The notes: a model not told the origin generated them from the sequence alone. Shown: positions 1-11,993, counted from the stretch's first letter. The stretch is 64,000 bases of DNA from Ectobius pallidus (GCA_964059195.1 CAXKWD010000005.1:43043825-43107824); one strand, 5' to 3'. A program made the numbers and translations.

Positions 1-149
1 CTTCAAGGATAAAGAAATTGCAGTCTAATGTATAAGTAGCACCTTACAATTAAAAACAATTACAGCCAGACTCTAGTCTGTTTTTAAGCAATAGAAGGAC
101 AATTTTCGAAAACAAGGTGCTTAGGAAAATATTTGTTCCTAAGAGAGAT

Positions 150-365
150 TGAAATGGGGACTGGAGAAAATTGCATAACAACGAGCTTCACCGGATATTG
201 TAAAGCTAATTAAATCACGGAGGATGAAATGGGCTGGACATGGGGGAGGAAAGAAATATCTAAAAAATGTTGACAGGGAGACCCGAAGGGAAAAAACCAC
301 TTGGAAGACCTAGACGTAGGTGGGAGGACAATATTATGATAGATTTAGGCCCGGCTGCATAAAAG
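150..365 (+). pseudogene. Non-LTR retrotransposon ORF2 C-terminal relic
   Basis: Conceptual translation, with frame changes, gives an Arg-rich MKWAGHG block followed by EGKKPLGRPRRRWEDNI. This pair is diagnostic of the C-terminal end of ORF2 in many insect non-LTR retrotransposons. The reading frame is broken between the two blocks, so this is a dead fragment. The element continues leftward out of the window. The clade is not assigned. Confidence 0.8.
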
Positions 366-985
366 CTCCAGGTATATTCTAGTCAGCTAATGGTTCTATA
401 CATCTTATATACTCGATAAACACCTTCCCATTTCCGAAAGCGAATACGCTCGGTAAATAGCCATATGTCAGATAAATGAGTTGAGCACTTTGTCAATAGA
501 TGGAGACACGATGAATACTGTAATATCAAATTGGCCGTGATTGAGAAGCAACCAATAAGAGCGCTTCTAGCTATTGTATTCAAAATGGCTGAATTTTCTG
601 TCTTTTTTTTTTCTTGTCTGCTGTTTCTCTGGTAAAATGAATGTAAAACGTGAGAGAAACTTCGGCAATTTCGACTTCGAGACTTGTGCATTCGAGAAAA
701 TGTCACCCATCACAATCTGGCAACGTAATGCATAAAACGTAATACATTAATTAAGTTATAGCTGTTTAGCACTGAGAAAGGAATGCTTCGATTTGTACCC
801 AATTCTAATGATGAACTATTTAACGCTGAGAAAGGCATGCTTGCAGTTGTTCCTTATTCCATATGATGGCCTATTTATCCTTAGGTCATTGCTTTGACAG
901 CCTGATCCTTTTCCGAAACTCAATATCGTCAAAGACCTATATTTCGAGTAATTCTTTTAGGGAATATTTTTCCTTTATACATCTC
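366..985. other. Unassigned AT-rich stretch with a short tandem duplication
   Basis: No gene is recognised. CTGAGAAAGG recurs at 772 and 826 within a diverged 54-bp tandem pair. The small open frame at 383-706 on the minus strand shows no recognisable domain and is probably chance. Confidence 0.5.
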
Positions 986-988
986 AAT

Positions 989-1587
989 GGGCCATTCAGA
1001 TAGAAAATTAACCGTAAACGTAACGTAAACTTAAACGTTTGGGGCCATGTTTTCAATGTGACCATTCACAATTCATCACGTAAACGTGAAACTTAAACGT
1101 AAAATTAAACGTAACGTAGAACCTTGCAAACACCAAGCTTCTGCGTTACGTTTATGTGAAAAATAACGATACAACCAATCAGAGAACAGGACAGGAGACG
1201 GAAGTGGAAGTAGCCAAGAGATGGCGTCTATGAATGAGAAACTCGTCATTATGATAAATGGCATCCATTATATAAAGATGCGGCATTGAAGGAAAATTTA
1301 TGGACATTAGTTCCCCAAGAAATGAACTACAGTAGTAATTACATCCCACATAATATTCTGTTAATTTTTATGTCTGCATACGCTTGTATGATTTCAATTT
1401 TTAACGGCCTACACATGTTTAATAGAAACATAAAAGTATTTTCGTCTGCTGCAGTCATTTTATCAGCTGTTCACGTTCTCGTTTGTTATTGGTTTAAGTT
1501 TTCATTGCGAATGCTGAATACCGTGCTAAAGTTTGCGTTTAAGTTTACGTTCTTACGTTTACGGTTAAGTTTCTATCTGAATGGCCC
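989..1587. mobile_element. MITE with GGGCCATTCAGATAGAAA termini
   Basis: The ends are an inverted repeat: 989-1006 matches the reverse complement of 1570-1587 exactly over 18 bp. The similarity extends inward through TTAACCGTAAACGTAA-like sequence. Internally the words CGTAAAC and TTAAACG recur on both strands near the ends. Termini of this GGGCCATTC type resemble PIF/Harbinger MITEs, but the target duplication is unclear, so the superfamily is tentative. The small frame at 1286-1615 crosses the right end and is not a credible gene. Confidence 0.75.
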
Positions 1588-2795
1588 ACTAGGCCTAATT
1601 ATCGTCTCAGGATGAAGATGACGAGAAAGAAGATGATTATGTATTAATATTCGTGCTGCAAAATGGCAATAGTTTCTTCATAAATTATTGCGTCAAAAAT
1701 AAAATTATTATACTTAAGCTACATTTTTTCCGAAGCTGAATATCATCGTACTTCTCGATTCTCGAAAGGTTGTAGCATTTCTTTCAGGGAATATTTACTT
1801 CTATATAGTCCTAAGCCTTATACGAATCTGACAATGAAGATGACCGGCAAGAATATATGATGTGAATTAATATCCGCGATGTGTTCATAAAAGTGTTACA
1901 ACAGAAAATGAAATTAATACAAGTAAACTATGGATACATTAATAGCCTATGCTATAACAAACTTCATGTAACCGATAATATACAGTTTTTCTCGTATTAT
2001 GAAATATTTCACACACAAATTAATAACCAATGCCAGCTTCATTACTACTTTTCATTTTAATACCATAACAAGCTAGTAACATAATGTACGATAATATGCT
2101 AACATAGTAACATATATCAGCATAAATGTATCGCATCTCCGCCATATTCCGTGAGATATCTAGTGATCTGTCTACCGATAATTTATCGAGTGTTTCAATG
2201 ATTGGATAACCATCATCTGACGTTTCAGAAATACTTATCGATGAATTAATGCAATTTAATAGATAACTAACATTTCAGAAACCCGGCATTAAGGAAGTAG
2301 GATTTGCGAGGGATGGTTGACTGCAATGAACCTTCGGGTTCCATGAAATATATAATATTCCTTTAGCTTACTTAGGAATTGTCTGTTACCATTGAGTAAG
2401 TAAGTAAGTTAGCGATAAGCAAATGCTATCGATATTGAGTGAATCAGGAATATGACTGACTGATTTCAGACTCATTGTTACATGTTATTCGTTCAAATAT
2501 ATAGAAAAACGTACGTTCTATATAGACACTGAGATCTTTTACCACATGATTTCACATTAAGGAAAAAATTGTAATTGACAATAACTTCCTCACTATAGGT
2601 GATATCATGCAATTCAATGATCAGTAAGATTTCTTTTAATGCAAAATATTAATTACATAGGTAGTTATTAAATATGATCAAAATAAAGTTACTGTCATAG
2701 GCCTATAGAATGAGTGTGCAAAATTGGAAGAAAATCATAGATAAACTATTCAAGTTCTGTAAATAATGGATTTGATATTGTATAACAATTAAGTT
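1588..2795. other. Unassigned AT-rich stretch
   Basis: Nothing supportable was found. A region near 1720-1800 resembles 905-975 (TTTCCGAA followed by an AGGGAATATTT block), suggesting an old duplication around the 989-1587 MITE. Confidence 0.4.
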
Positions 2796-3057
2796 ATCCC
2801 TATGCAGGCCATGAAAGCTTTATGTTTCCAGGAGGTTGAGGCTCCAAGATATTTTGAAATCCGGCACGAGGTGATGTTGTCAGCTTTACGCACTCTTTAC
2901 CCCAGGGTTGTTCCTGGTACTGACCTCCAGGGCCATAGTACCACCAGAAGGTTTAGGCCAATGGAAAATTTCCAATGACCTCATCGGCGATCGAACAAGC
3001 GAGCTTCCGGTTTGTAGCGCTGTGCCTCAACCAACTGAGCCACAACGTATCCCCTAT
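2796..3057 (-). mobile_element. tRNA-derived SINE, copy 1
   Basis: On the minus strand the element opens with a tRNA-like head near 3,055. It has an A-box-like TGGCTCAGTTGG and a B-box-like CTTGTTCGATCGCC. A body follows that matches the element at 62,023-62,314 along its whole length (CCGGTTTGTAGCGC, GACCTCATCGG and GGCCATA blocks). The two copies have diverged and carry indels. No poly(A) tail or clear target duplication is visible. Confidence 0.75.
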
Positions 3058-3222
3058 TGAATAAGCCACCTTAATTTACCTCATATATAGGTCTACGTCT
3101 GTATAAACATTTAATGTTATAATATATACTGAATGAGAATCTCTACTATCTTAAGAAGATGCACTGAAAATAAGGTAACTTTTCTATTCCTACGTCACTT
3201 AGTATCTTATTTTAGGTGAAGA

Positions 3223-3324
3223 AGATTGCTATGGTACATATGAACCGTTCTTTGGTTGTATGACTGAAATGGAATCATACATGCTTGTGAACTCCACAAT
3301 CTTGGGTTCAATACATAGCAATCT
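3223..3324. repeat. Nested inverted repeat with tRNA-like outline
   Basis: AGATTGCTATG (3223-3233) is matched perfectly by its reverse complement at 3314-3324. A second 7-bp stem, TGTATGA/TCATACA, lies at 3257-3263 and 3275-3281. GGGTTCAATAC near the 3' side resembles a pol III B box. This could be a tRNA-derived relic or chance folding; it is not a tRNA gene by its arm lengths. Confidence 0.4.
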
Positions 3325-4832
3325 CGTTTTTGATCATTTTATTCTTATTTAATAAAGAAGAATGCCGTGCAGCAATAGGTTTTCATTTGTGATGTAGTTA
3401 AATTACGAATTGCACTACATGACACAACTAGATAGGCCTAAGACAACGTACATGAAGATTATTTAGTGCCATACTTCTGACTACTAAAACAAGGTAAGAA
3501 ATGCTTTGGAAGCATGAAAGTTACTTCATTGTCTGCGTAAATTCTCAAGAAGCTGAGCGCAAATGTTTCTTCACACTGTATAGGCTATAACTTATTCTTA
3601 TTTAAATACCGTGACCATTTATCACGAGGCACCCTATAGGCTAACTGCACATCACAACGGTAGCAGGTGCATTAGATTAAACTAGACAGAGATAAAGAAT
3701 AACATGATTGCTTACTTTGTCCCACTGGGACGAACACAAATTACACACTTGACATAAACATGAAGCACAGCCAACAATTAAAATGTTTTACTTTCATGTC
3801 ACTAATAATATTGCCCATGTCCAGCCTGCACATGTTGTTTACTGCCGTATTTCTCCAGGGTGTCCTCAAAGTACTGCGACTTTTATTGTGCAAAAGCCCT
3901 TAATTAAATATTCAATCTGAATATAATATCAATGTGCTATCCAGGGTTGTGTCTAGAGCCCGGATTTTCCAACAAAATGCATACTTTATTTATTTTCAGA
4001 CTCCTAAAGATAAGAAAAAATGTTATTTTTCGTAAGAAAAGCTTTATTTCATACATATGTTAGTCGTTGACAGATCTGATAACAAATCTCTTTCATTTTC
4101 GGGGATTAAACTCGATTACCAGTTGAGATGGGATCTTCACATTGAAAAAACTTGTCTTCTATTCTTGTTTTAATTAAACATTTAAATAATTGTATACCGA
4201 CGTCTTATTTCAGAAGTGTATATTTTACTTTTTTCAATCTAATTTGAAATATGGGATTATAATTTGTGGCGATTTTAACAAAACTAATAACGTCTTACGG
4301 TTGCAAAGCAGAAACTTTAGAATTATCAAAAGTTGTGATATTCGGGAACATTGTAGACCATTGTGTTGTGGAATTCGAAAGTTTGACTGTTGGTAATCTA
4401 TATTTACTTGACTTCACAGCTCATATAGCTACATAATAACAGATAACTATAATTTTTTTAAGGAAGTAACAAGGTTCAACAGTGAATTGAACCTACCTAA
4501 ATTTAGGTTAAGTAAAACCATAATGAATAGAATGAGAAAGTGTGATGACTTCGCCGCTAATACAATGGTAGGTATAGGGAGAGCGGCGGTCCACCGAAAC
4601 ACTGGCAGCACCTTCGTTTGCGTTTCAACTTCTCAATGCTGCGTCATGATAGTTTGGCATCTTATGATTAAACTCGCAATCTTTAATTAACCCTTGGTCC
4701 TATTTCTGTGAAATTTGTGCAGAAATAATCTGCACAACACAGTCCTTCTGATGGTTAAAACAGAAACTTAAAAAATGCGGACATAAATGTTTTTATTTCA
4801 TTATATAAACATCACCAATTACACAAAATTCA
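3325..4832. other. Unassigned AT-rich stretch
   Basis: No gene is supported. The plus-strand frame at 4190-4396 contains IIICGDFN, which resembles the GDFN motif of LINE endonucleases, but the flanking residues do not clearly fit, so a LINE scrap is only possible. Confidence 0.35.
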
Positions 4833-5240
4833 TGGAGGGTGAAACGGAATTTGACTATGCGACAATTTTTTTCATTTTTGTGTCCCGTAAAAACTTCAAG
4901 CGAGAAAGTTTTAGGGAAATATTTCAACTTTATTTTAAATTCAGTACCACCTTTATATCTTGAATGGTTTACGAGTAATTAAGTGGTAATTATTCCGGGC
5001 GCTCAGCTCTCTGAATGATGTGGGACGATCGTGAAATGTTGAGGGTGAAGCAAATTTGACTATGCGACATTTATTATTTTATTTTTGTGTCCAGAAAGAG
5101 ATTAAGGGTGTAAGGTTTAGTGAAATATTTGGATCTTATTATAAATTGAGTACCACCTATATATCTATAATGGTTAACGAGTAATAGTAAATACTCTAAA
5201 GCTAAAGCTATCAGAATGGTATTGAGGTATTAGCAGGCAA
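4833..5240. repeat. Diverged tandem duplication, period about 206 bp
   Basis: GAGGGTGAA plus TTTGACTATGCGACA occurs from 4835 and again from 5041. It is followed in both units by TTTTTGTGTCC, GAAATATTT, GAGTACCACCT-like and GGTTNACGAGTAAT blocks in the same order. The second unit has drifted substantially. Confidence 0.75.
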
Positions 5241-8069
5241 CTTTTCCATAAAATACCAGCAATAACGTAAAAAAATTTACATAATTTATTCGTGGTCTCA
5301 ATAATAATACCATATTAACTAACTACTTGTACCCATACTGCAAGATTGACCCGCTGAGGAAGGGAGTGAATGAAGCTTTTTTCTAACTTAGTAAGTCTGC
5401 ACTACTTTTATTTATGCATTTATTGGATTATTTATTTATCATATTTTCTGTTCACTTATGTTAGTAATTTTTATGTATAATTATCATAACAAATGTCTTA
5501 TTAGTTTAATATCTTGTTCCTTTTTTTAATAATATAATTTAACAACATAAGATGCACATAATTTACAGCGAACGGCGAATGGTCGAGGGTTTGAGCAAAT
5601 AGCGGGCTGTAGTTAAGGCAAGAGGATTTAATTTGTTTATGAAAAAATCAGGGAAAATGCTTTGAAATATTGTGTGATATATGTAGAATGCGTTGCAAAA
5701 CAATTTTTGCGTATGTGCGTCTTTATCGGATGTTGAAACGCCAATTTTAAAGATCACGCGCCCTATTTTTGTAGTGCTGCTTATGAAATTTTCCGTGCCC
5801 TGCAATTCACAAACCACCCCTTAGTTTATATTATCTCTGTTCACATAATTTGTACACATATCTACACTTTTGACCGTGTTTCACCTACATAACTTACCCC
5901 ATACAGCCAGGAGAAAATTAATATTATTATAAATAATATTTCTATTAATACAATATTAATACAAATTAATACTCAGTAATATTCTATACAATGTAATATT
6001 AATATTAATTTATAAAATATCCCTTAGCTGTTTTCTACCCTAATTATACGTTGTTATTTCCATACAAATGTACATTCTTTAACAAATTCTCATCAAATTA
6101 TACTAACATACCATCTACCCTATTTTCTAGGCAATAAAATATTAGATCAAATCATCCCTTAGCTGTTTCATACCTATATTATATAATTGTTCATTGCTTG
6201 TGAACATCTTCGATTTTTTGAAAGATGTGGAACGAAATGTTACGGTCAAGCTTCTTGGAATCTGAGAAATTACTGTTACACACGGCCATGTTTATTTTTG
6301 GAGATGAGATCTTCCAAGACGTGTAAAGCAGCCCGAAAATTGTCAGAAGTATCTAACAATTCAATTTAGATAAGGCGAGTCATTTTGAAATAGATTAATG
6401 TATTATTTTGTTTAATAATGTTTGCAATTTTTCCTATACCGCCCGTAGTAATCTTGCTCCCGCGACTCACAAGCAGAGTAACTGCTACCTAGCGGCGGAA
6501 CCAGTGAACTACCTCAGTCATCACACTTTCTCCTCTATTCATTATGGTAAAACAATGAATTCTCATTTATGTTTGGGACCTAACTGCTACAACATGTTGT
6601 CCCCCCAACTTAGGAAGTATACAAACAAAATTAAGGGAAGTGTACAACTGGCTGATAAAAAAATTAATTTTATTGTATTGGAAGTTTCTAAAGATTAACT
6701 CAAAGGAGATTGTTTTAACTTAGTTTTATCTTTTAAGTAGCCTAAAAGACCCGACATCGCCCGGGTTTTACCATCCCTGATGCCCTGGTGCCCTAGTATA
6801 GAACTTATATGTTTATTTATTTACTTTGAACGATGTTTCGACAAAGGATTTAATGTCTAGCTTTCACATTGTTACAATTTTAGTGTCTTACTTTTGACAA
6901 TGTTATAATTTTAAACAGTGAACAAAGATAAAATATTTAGCCAAACCAGCCTGTCCCAAGTACGTGTTAAGTGAGAGGGAAACTTTTGTTTTTGTAGTAA
7001 TTCACATAACTTGCATTTGTAGGAATTCACTTATCAAATTGTAGGAATTCACTTATAAAAATCCTACTAACCACTCATAGTAGGAATTTACCTAACTCAA
7101 TAGCAAGACATTTTTGTAATTGATTTTGGGGTTTTAAAATGTTTAAAATTTAATTCTAAATTTAGAATTTGTCTGATTTATTCATTTTCCCCAATAACCT
7201 TTTCTTTTGTGTTTTCTTATAGGCTATTTTAATTCTACGGTCACTCATTCCATAATAATAAATAATTATAACTAATAACTAAATCACACACCAAAGGGCA
7301 AACCCATCATCATTCCGCATGATAATAAACGACTGCAATAAAGTATTACAAATAGCTCAACCATTAGTTTTGTTATTGACAGCTAGGTACAGTTCGAAAG
7401 AATTGTGTTGATTATGAATTATATTTCTCTTGTATTAATTAAACAATCATACTTGAAATTTCCCTCAACGCAATAGCATGATAAATAAGCTCTTAACGGA
7501 AAGTGCCGTTCGACTTCAACAGGCTCACTACAGGTGTAATTTACACCTAAAACACGGCCCTTCCAGCGCTATTGTTGCTGCTTTTGTTTCCATTTGTTTG
7601 GAGAGAAAATCGATTGCTTTTGTCAGTAAACAAGCAGCATTTGTTTCCATAGTAATGCTGCAATATTACATTAGATCATCTGACGTTTTTGTTTGTTATA
7701 AACAGATACGAGAGTGTTAAATTACTCTTGAACAAGCGGCGAAACACGCCCAGCAAATGTTATTCCTGTTATCATCAACTGTCCACTAGAATATTTTCAA
7801 CTCCAAAAGGAGAATTCTCAAAAATTTAATTCCCTATTAAAAAATATATGAAACACACGACTTCCTCTACTCTCCAAATTCTAACACAGAGTAAACGATT
7901 TTAACGGGGTAGTGCTCATTCAGTTATCTAAGCCTCATTCAAAGTCGCTTTATTTACAAGGCAAAATTTCAGTTTGTGCATGGGGTATGTGGATTTTAAC
8001 TACGCTTCAAAATATTATTTTGAAAACAATTTCAAATAAAAATTTTAGAAATAGTATATTTTAGAAATA
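5241..8069. other. AT-rich intergenic stretch with small local repeats
   Basis: There is no recognisable gene. TAGGAATTCACTTAT-like words recur three times at 7018-7085, and ATCCCTTAGCTGTTT occurs near 6019 and 6153. The small frames at 5563-5817, 6187-6369, 6408-6698 and 7478-7720 show no domain and have ordinary AT-rich composition. Confidence 0.45.
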
Positions 8070-8706
8070 CACTGACCGGCAAAAAAAAAAAAAAAACGAT
8101 CACTGTAAAATTTGTTGTACTTTTAAGATTAAACATAATTTTGATTGGATGTTTATACATTGTTGTTGCTGAGGATGAATTATTATTTTTAATGGATCAT
8201 TAGCTATAGATACAGCATATCTGCTTTCTTCATATCTTCACTTTATCACCAAACAAAAAAAAAAAAAAAAAAACATCGCAATACGGTGATTCCAATATGA
8301 TTATAAGCACTAGCTTGTCGTACACATTGCAAGGTGTTTCATTGTTGTATTGCGTCATTTCCTTCCAAACTGAACGGAAACTGTCTCCCTTCGCATCGCA
8401 GTGATTCTGTCAGTAAGTTTAGTTGAAATTAATGCCTCTCAGTCCTGAAGACTTTGCCAAAGCTGTTGCTCTAATTGATGATGGATGCAGCCTCCGTTAT
8501 GCCCCTGCAACCTTAGTCTCACCATTCACCACGGTGCAAGAGAAAAAATGGGGAATTAAGGGTGAAATGTGTCATTACATTTTAATCTTAAAAACGTATA
8601 CAATTGCAGTAATTTTATTTCAAGCACTAGACCTACAACATAATTTTTATTTAAACTTAATTTTTAAAAATTTATCTAAGTGATCGGTTTTCTTTGCCGG
8701 TCAGTG
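8070..8706. mobile_element. Tc1/mariner non-autonomous element
   Basis: The termini CACTGACCGGCAAA (from 8070) and TTTGCCGGTCAGTG (to 8706) are inverted and flanked by TA on both sides, the TA target duplication of Tc1/mariner elements. The TIR extends inward to the GATCACT words. At 637 bp the element is far too short for a full transposase and is an internal-deletion derivative. Poly(A) tracts interrupt the left side at about 8081-8096. Confidence 0.88.
8423..8683 (+). pseudogene. Tc1-like transposase N-terminal fragment
   Basis: The translation contains LSPEDFAKAVALIDDGCSLR followed by YAPATL and TTVQ. This is the start of a paired-like helix-turn-helix DNA-binding domain of Tc1-family transposases. 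It degenerates after about 40 residues into unrelated AT-rich sequence reaching the right TIR. No DDE catalytic residues remain. It lies wholly inside the TA-flanked element 8070-8706, which confirms its origin. Confidence 0.75.
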
Positions 8707-8834
8707 TAGTATATCGGTATGCAATTTGCATAAACAAAAACGTTGGAGTGTGTACAAAATCAGGAAAAATGATTTCTTTTAAATGTAAAGTAGCATTAAA
8801 GCGAAAGAAAAGTCGTTGACATGGTTCTTCCAAA

Positions 8835-9539
8835 TCTATAATAACAAGAGGAAGTGTTTGTCTCTTTGACTGCCTGTCTGAGCGCGATGTCCAGCGAATT
8901 CTGCTGCACGCAGAGATCTGCTATTTTAAACGTAGATGGTCTGAAGGGTGGCCGAATGCACCTCGAAGCTGGTTTTAATTTTAGCTTTCGTTCGCGAGTT
9001 ATGAGTGAAAAACTGGAAGGAAAACGTGAAATTATTTGCGGAATTGAAGCATTAGTTTTCGGTAATACCCTCTGTTGTATTTGATATTACATTTCAATTG
9101 TCAAATCATTTGCAGGGGGCTTTGCCTTTTTTGTCATAACTTGTAAATAAAGGCATCGCGATTTTTCCAGTAGGCCTATATCGCATGGAATTATCAATCG
9201 CTTCGATTCTGTGATCTCCCCCTGGTCGGCATGCAGACATCTGAAACTTTCAGCATAGACGAAAGAGGGACAGGTATAATGAGTGTAGGCCTAAATGAGC
9301 AAATATTGATCGATTTGGACGGAACTCACTATACAGGGGTTTTCTGGGCCAGGAAACTCGAAAATGAGATCGTTTTATCCCAGCGGCGCTCTCTAATCGC
9401 GGAATGCCCTCCAAAGCCGGATTTTTAACTGCTTCATTATGAATGATTCGCGTATGTTAATTAATATGTTTTAATTATCTTTCTTGTAATTTTTAACCTT
9501 CGAATTAATTATCGTGGGCGAAGCCGCGGCACCTGGTAG
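8835..9539 (+). mobile_element. Helitron, non-autonomous
   Basis: The 5' end TCTATAATAA follows an A. The 3' end has the GC-rich GGGCGAAGCCGCGGCACCTG hairpin region and stops at TAG before a T. This agrees with A/T insertion and a mutated CTAG terminus. The first 180 bp match the Helitron starting at 18,968 (GGAAGTGTTTGTCT, AAACGTAGATGG, TTCGCGAGTTATGAGTGAAAAACTG read in pieces). The open frame at 9231-9428 is shared in part with 20,196-20,280 and is probably not functional. Confidence 0.85.
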
Positions 9540-9654
9540 TAATGAATTATATATAGTTTAAATTTTGAATGAAATAAATACCTTCCATTAAATAGCCTGG
9601 TCTTACGTAAAGAGAGTGGTTAATTATAATTTTTTCCTTAAATGTGAGATATTC

Positions 9655-9715
9655 TAAACCATGGATGACCAGCTGGCGGCCTGCGACCTGATGCTGTGCG
9701 GCCCGCGACGAAACC
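9655..9715. mobile_element. hAT-type terminal fragment
   Basis: GGATGACCAGCTGGCGGCC followed by GTGCGGCCCGCGAC resembles the terminal region of hAT elements that start CAGGGGTG(G)CCAA. No matching opposite end was found, so this is a solo relic. Confidence 0.4.
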
Positions 9716-9911
9716 AATTGATAAAATTTAAAAGTTATAGTTTAATTTATAATTTTATATTATTGATAATTTTGAAGAATTTTTTCCATATTTGGAAGCC
9801 TTCGTTCGGAAAATTAAGGCTTAAACAATAAAACTGTTACTGTGAAGATAAAATAGTTAATTATTAGCCTCAAATATGACAAATATCGTTAAAAATCGTC
9901 ATAAACCTGAG

Positions 9912-10069
9912 AATCCACATTTTCCTTATTGAAGGCAACCTTCGCAAAGAAACAGACTTACCGATCCTATCTTCAGAATTTGCTTAAAATATCATCAACT
10001 CTGGAAATTGACTTTGGTGAATTTGCTTTGGTGAACGAGCTTCCACAGTCGTCTCATTTTTGTGTATTG
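9912..10069. repeat. Direct repeat A, 158 bp
   Basis: This segment is repeated at 11,994-12,151 without indels and with about five or six substitutions. It contains an open frame (RSYLQNLLKISSTLE in both copies) of unknown origin. See the finding on the bracketed region. Confidence 0.9.
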
Positions 10070-10770
10070 GGCAATTCTCTGGAAAGTGAAACCATGGGAG
10101 CAAATTTTGAAATTGCAACAAATGTATTTCTTTTATTATGAGTGGGAAGAAGACACATTAAATTATTGTAAAAACAAAAACATAATCAATATTTTACTAT
10201 TATACACTAGTAATAAATTTCTAAAGTTTGAAATAACAAGAGGAGGGAAAAGTATCAATTTATACTCAATATTTAAACACTTGTAACAAAATAACTATTC
10301 ACAGTATCTTTTTAACAATTACATATGATGAAACCACAAGAAAACTAAGTATTATCATAAACAAAAACATGTCAACAACCACACACTAAACATTTTAATA
10401 CTCCCATTCCTGCAGCTTCGCACTAGTGTCCCGTGCATCACAGAAAACATGAATTTTTTAATATTCTGAAAAAACAAAAGCAGGTATTGGCTTGAAAACT
10501 CTATTTGACTTATATTATTAGGTACCACTGATTTTCAGTTCAATCAAATGTAGATCTGTTTCCTCTACACAACACAAACGTAGTTTGTTTGTTTGTCCCG
10601 TGCATCACACGTCAGAATATATGATCTTGAAATCACTGTCCTCTTGAATTTACTAGTGTATTGGTTTTTATTACTTTCATAATCTGATTAGGTGAACGTA
10701 GGAATCTGTCAGTTTTAACAGGCTACTTCCAAACGTTAATTTTTCAATCCTGAACCATTACAGAGACCTA

Positions 10771-11066
10771 AAATTATGAGGGTGGAGGAAAAGTAATGCC
10801 TTTTATTTTTACAAAAAGTTTAATAGGTACAATTTACAAACAAATGCACACATGGAGGGACATCTTTTGTCTATTTTTCTATATAGTCGCCAAGTTTCTC
10901 AACATATTTCTCCCATCATAATACCATTTTCAAAATGCCCTGTTGATAGATGTCCATTCGGTTGGAGTATAGCCATCTGAGGACTACTGTTTTCACTTCT
11001 GCAACTGACACAAAGCGTTTACCAACCAGGAATTTCTTCATGGGACCAAACAAATGAAAGTCCGAT
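10771..11066 (-). pseudogene. Mariner transposase 3' end plus terminal region, inverted copy
   Basis: Read on the minus strand from 11,066 the translation is DFHLFGPMKKFLVGKRF, then VSVAEVKTVV, RWLY and a stop near 10,925. This is the last part of a mariner-type transposase, including the third catalytic Asp neighbourhood. The stretch down to about 10,771 is the 3' non-coding end of the element. It faces the partial copy at 11,065-11,310 head to head. Confidence 0.85.
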
Positions 11067-11310
11067 GGTGCAACATGTTGCTGCAGCTGTTCATGAGAAA
11101 ATCAACAAATTAGTTTGGGAGGTGCTCCAGCATCCTCCATACAGTCCAGACCTGGCACAGTTGGACTTTCATTTGTTTGGTCCCATGAAGAAATTCCTGG
11201 CCAGCAAACTCTTTCCGTCAGGTGCAGAAGTAAAAACAATCTGCAGATGGCTATACTTCAACTTAACGGACTTCTATGAACAGAGTATTATGAAACTGGT
11301 ATCAGGATGA
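11065..11310 (+). pseudogene. Mariner transposase C-terminal fragment
   Basis: The translation contains WEVLQHPPYSPDLAQLDFHL and FGPMKKFLASK, the HPPYSPDLAPxDxHLF signature around the third acidic residue of mariner (D,D34D) transposases. It ends in a stop at 11,310 as family members do. The N-terminal two thirds and first two catalytic Asp residues are missing. The copy starts abruptly at the junction with an inverted mariner fragment (10,771-11,066). Confidence 0.88.
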
Positions 11311-11993
11311 GAGAAATTTGTTGAGAAATTGAACTGGCATGGGACTGTCACATTTGTATACAGATAAATGCCATGTAATGACACATGACATGGTAACTTA
11401 CCAGTTATAGTTAGCTATTATTAGACAAAGTTAACACATGTATTAATGAATATTAAGAGAGTTCTTACTCAAGTTTAAATGTAACCTTATTGCAGAAAAC
11501 GTTTGTAGAAATAACCGTATCCACTAAACCAAACAAACAATAATGCAGGGAATATGTTTTGTCATTAAAATATGGGCTGGGAACTTGAAGGAAAAAAGTG
11601 TCCCGTGCATCACATTTCAAATGTCCCGTGCATCACAAAACAAAAAGATTAATTAAAAATTCAACTTAATGAATTGAACATAACCAATTACAGAAATAAG
11701 AAGAACATTTACTACAAGAAGTCAAGCCATGAAAATAATTTCCCTGACCCTCCTCAATTCACAGAATATGTGGATCAAAGCAAGCAATGTGACAGAGTAG
11801 TTTTTCTGAGTCCCGTGCATCACAGAGAGTTTTTCTTTTTTGTCTGTATGTTATTATAAAGCTAGATTTTTCTTTCTGGTACACATTACACAGCAACTGA
11901 TCAGTAAGGTATCAAAGCTGACTGGCAGCAGTTACCTTATATCCTAATAAAATTAAGGTCATTTGAATCCTGCAAATGTCCCGTGCGTCACTC

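Larger units (their letters stand above)
10427..11991 (+). repeat. Six interspersed copies of TGTCCCGTGCATCACA
   Basis: Copies start at 10,427, 10,594, 11,599, 11,622, 11,810 (first T replaced by A; scored from G) and 11,977 (CGTGCGTCAC variant). All are on the plus strand with irregular spacing. Flanking bases differ, so only the 14-16-mer is shared. It is GC-richer than the surrounding sequence. Function is unknown. Confidence 0.9.

Noticed and set aside
4190..4396. LINE endonuclease fragment from IIICGDFN
   Set aside because: Only the GDFN core fits; neighbouring residues and surrounding frames give no support, so it is left as a possibility only.
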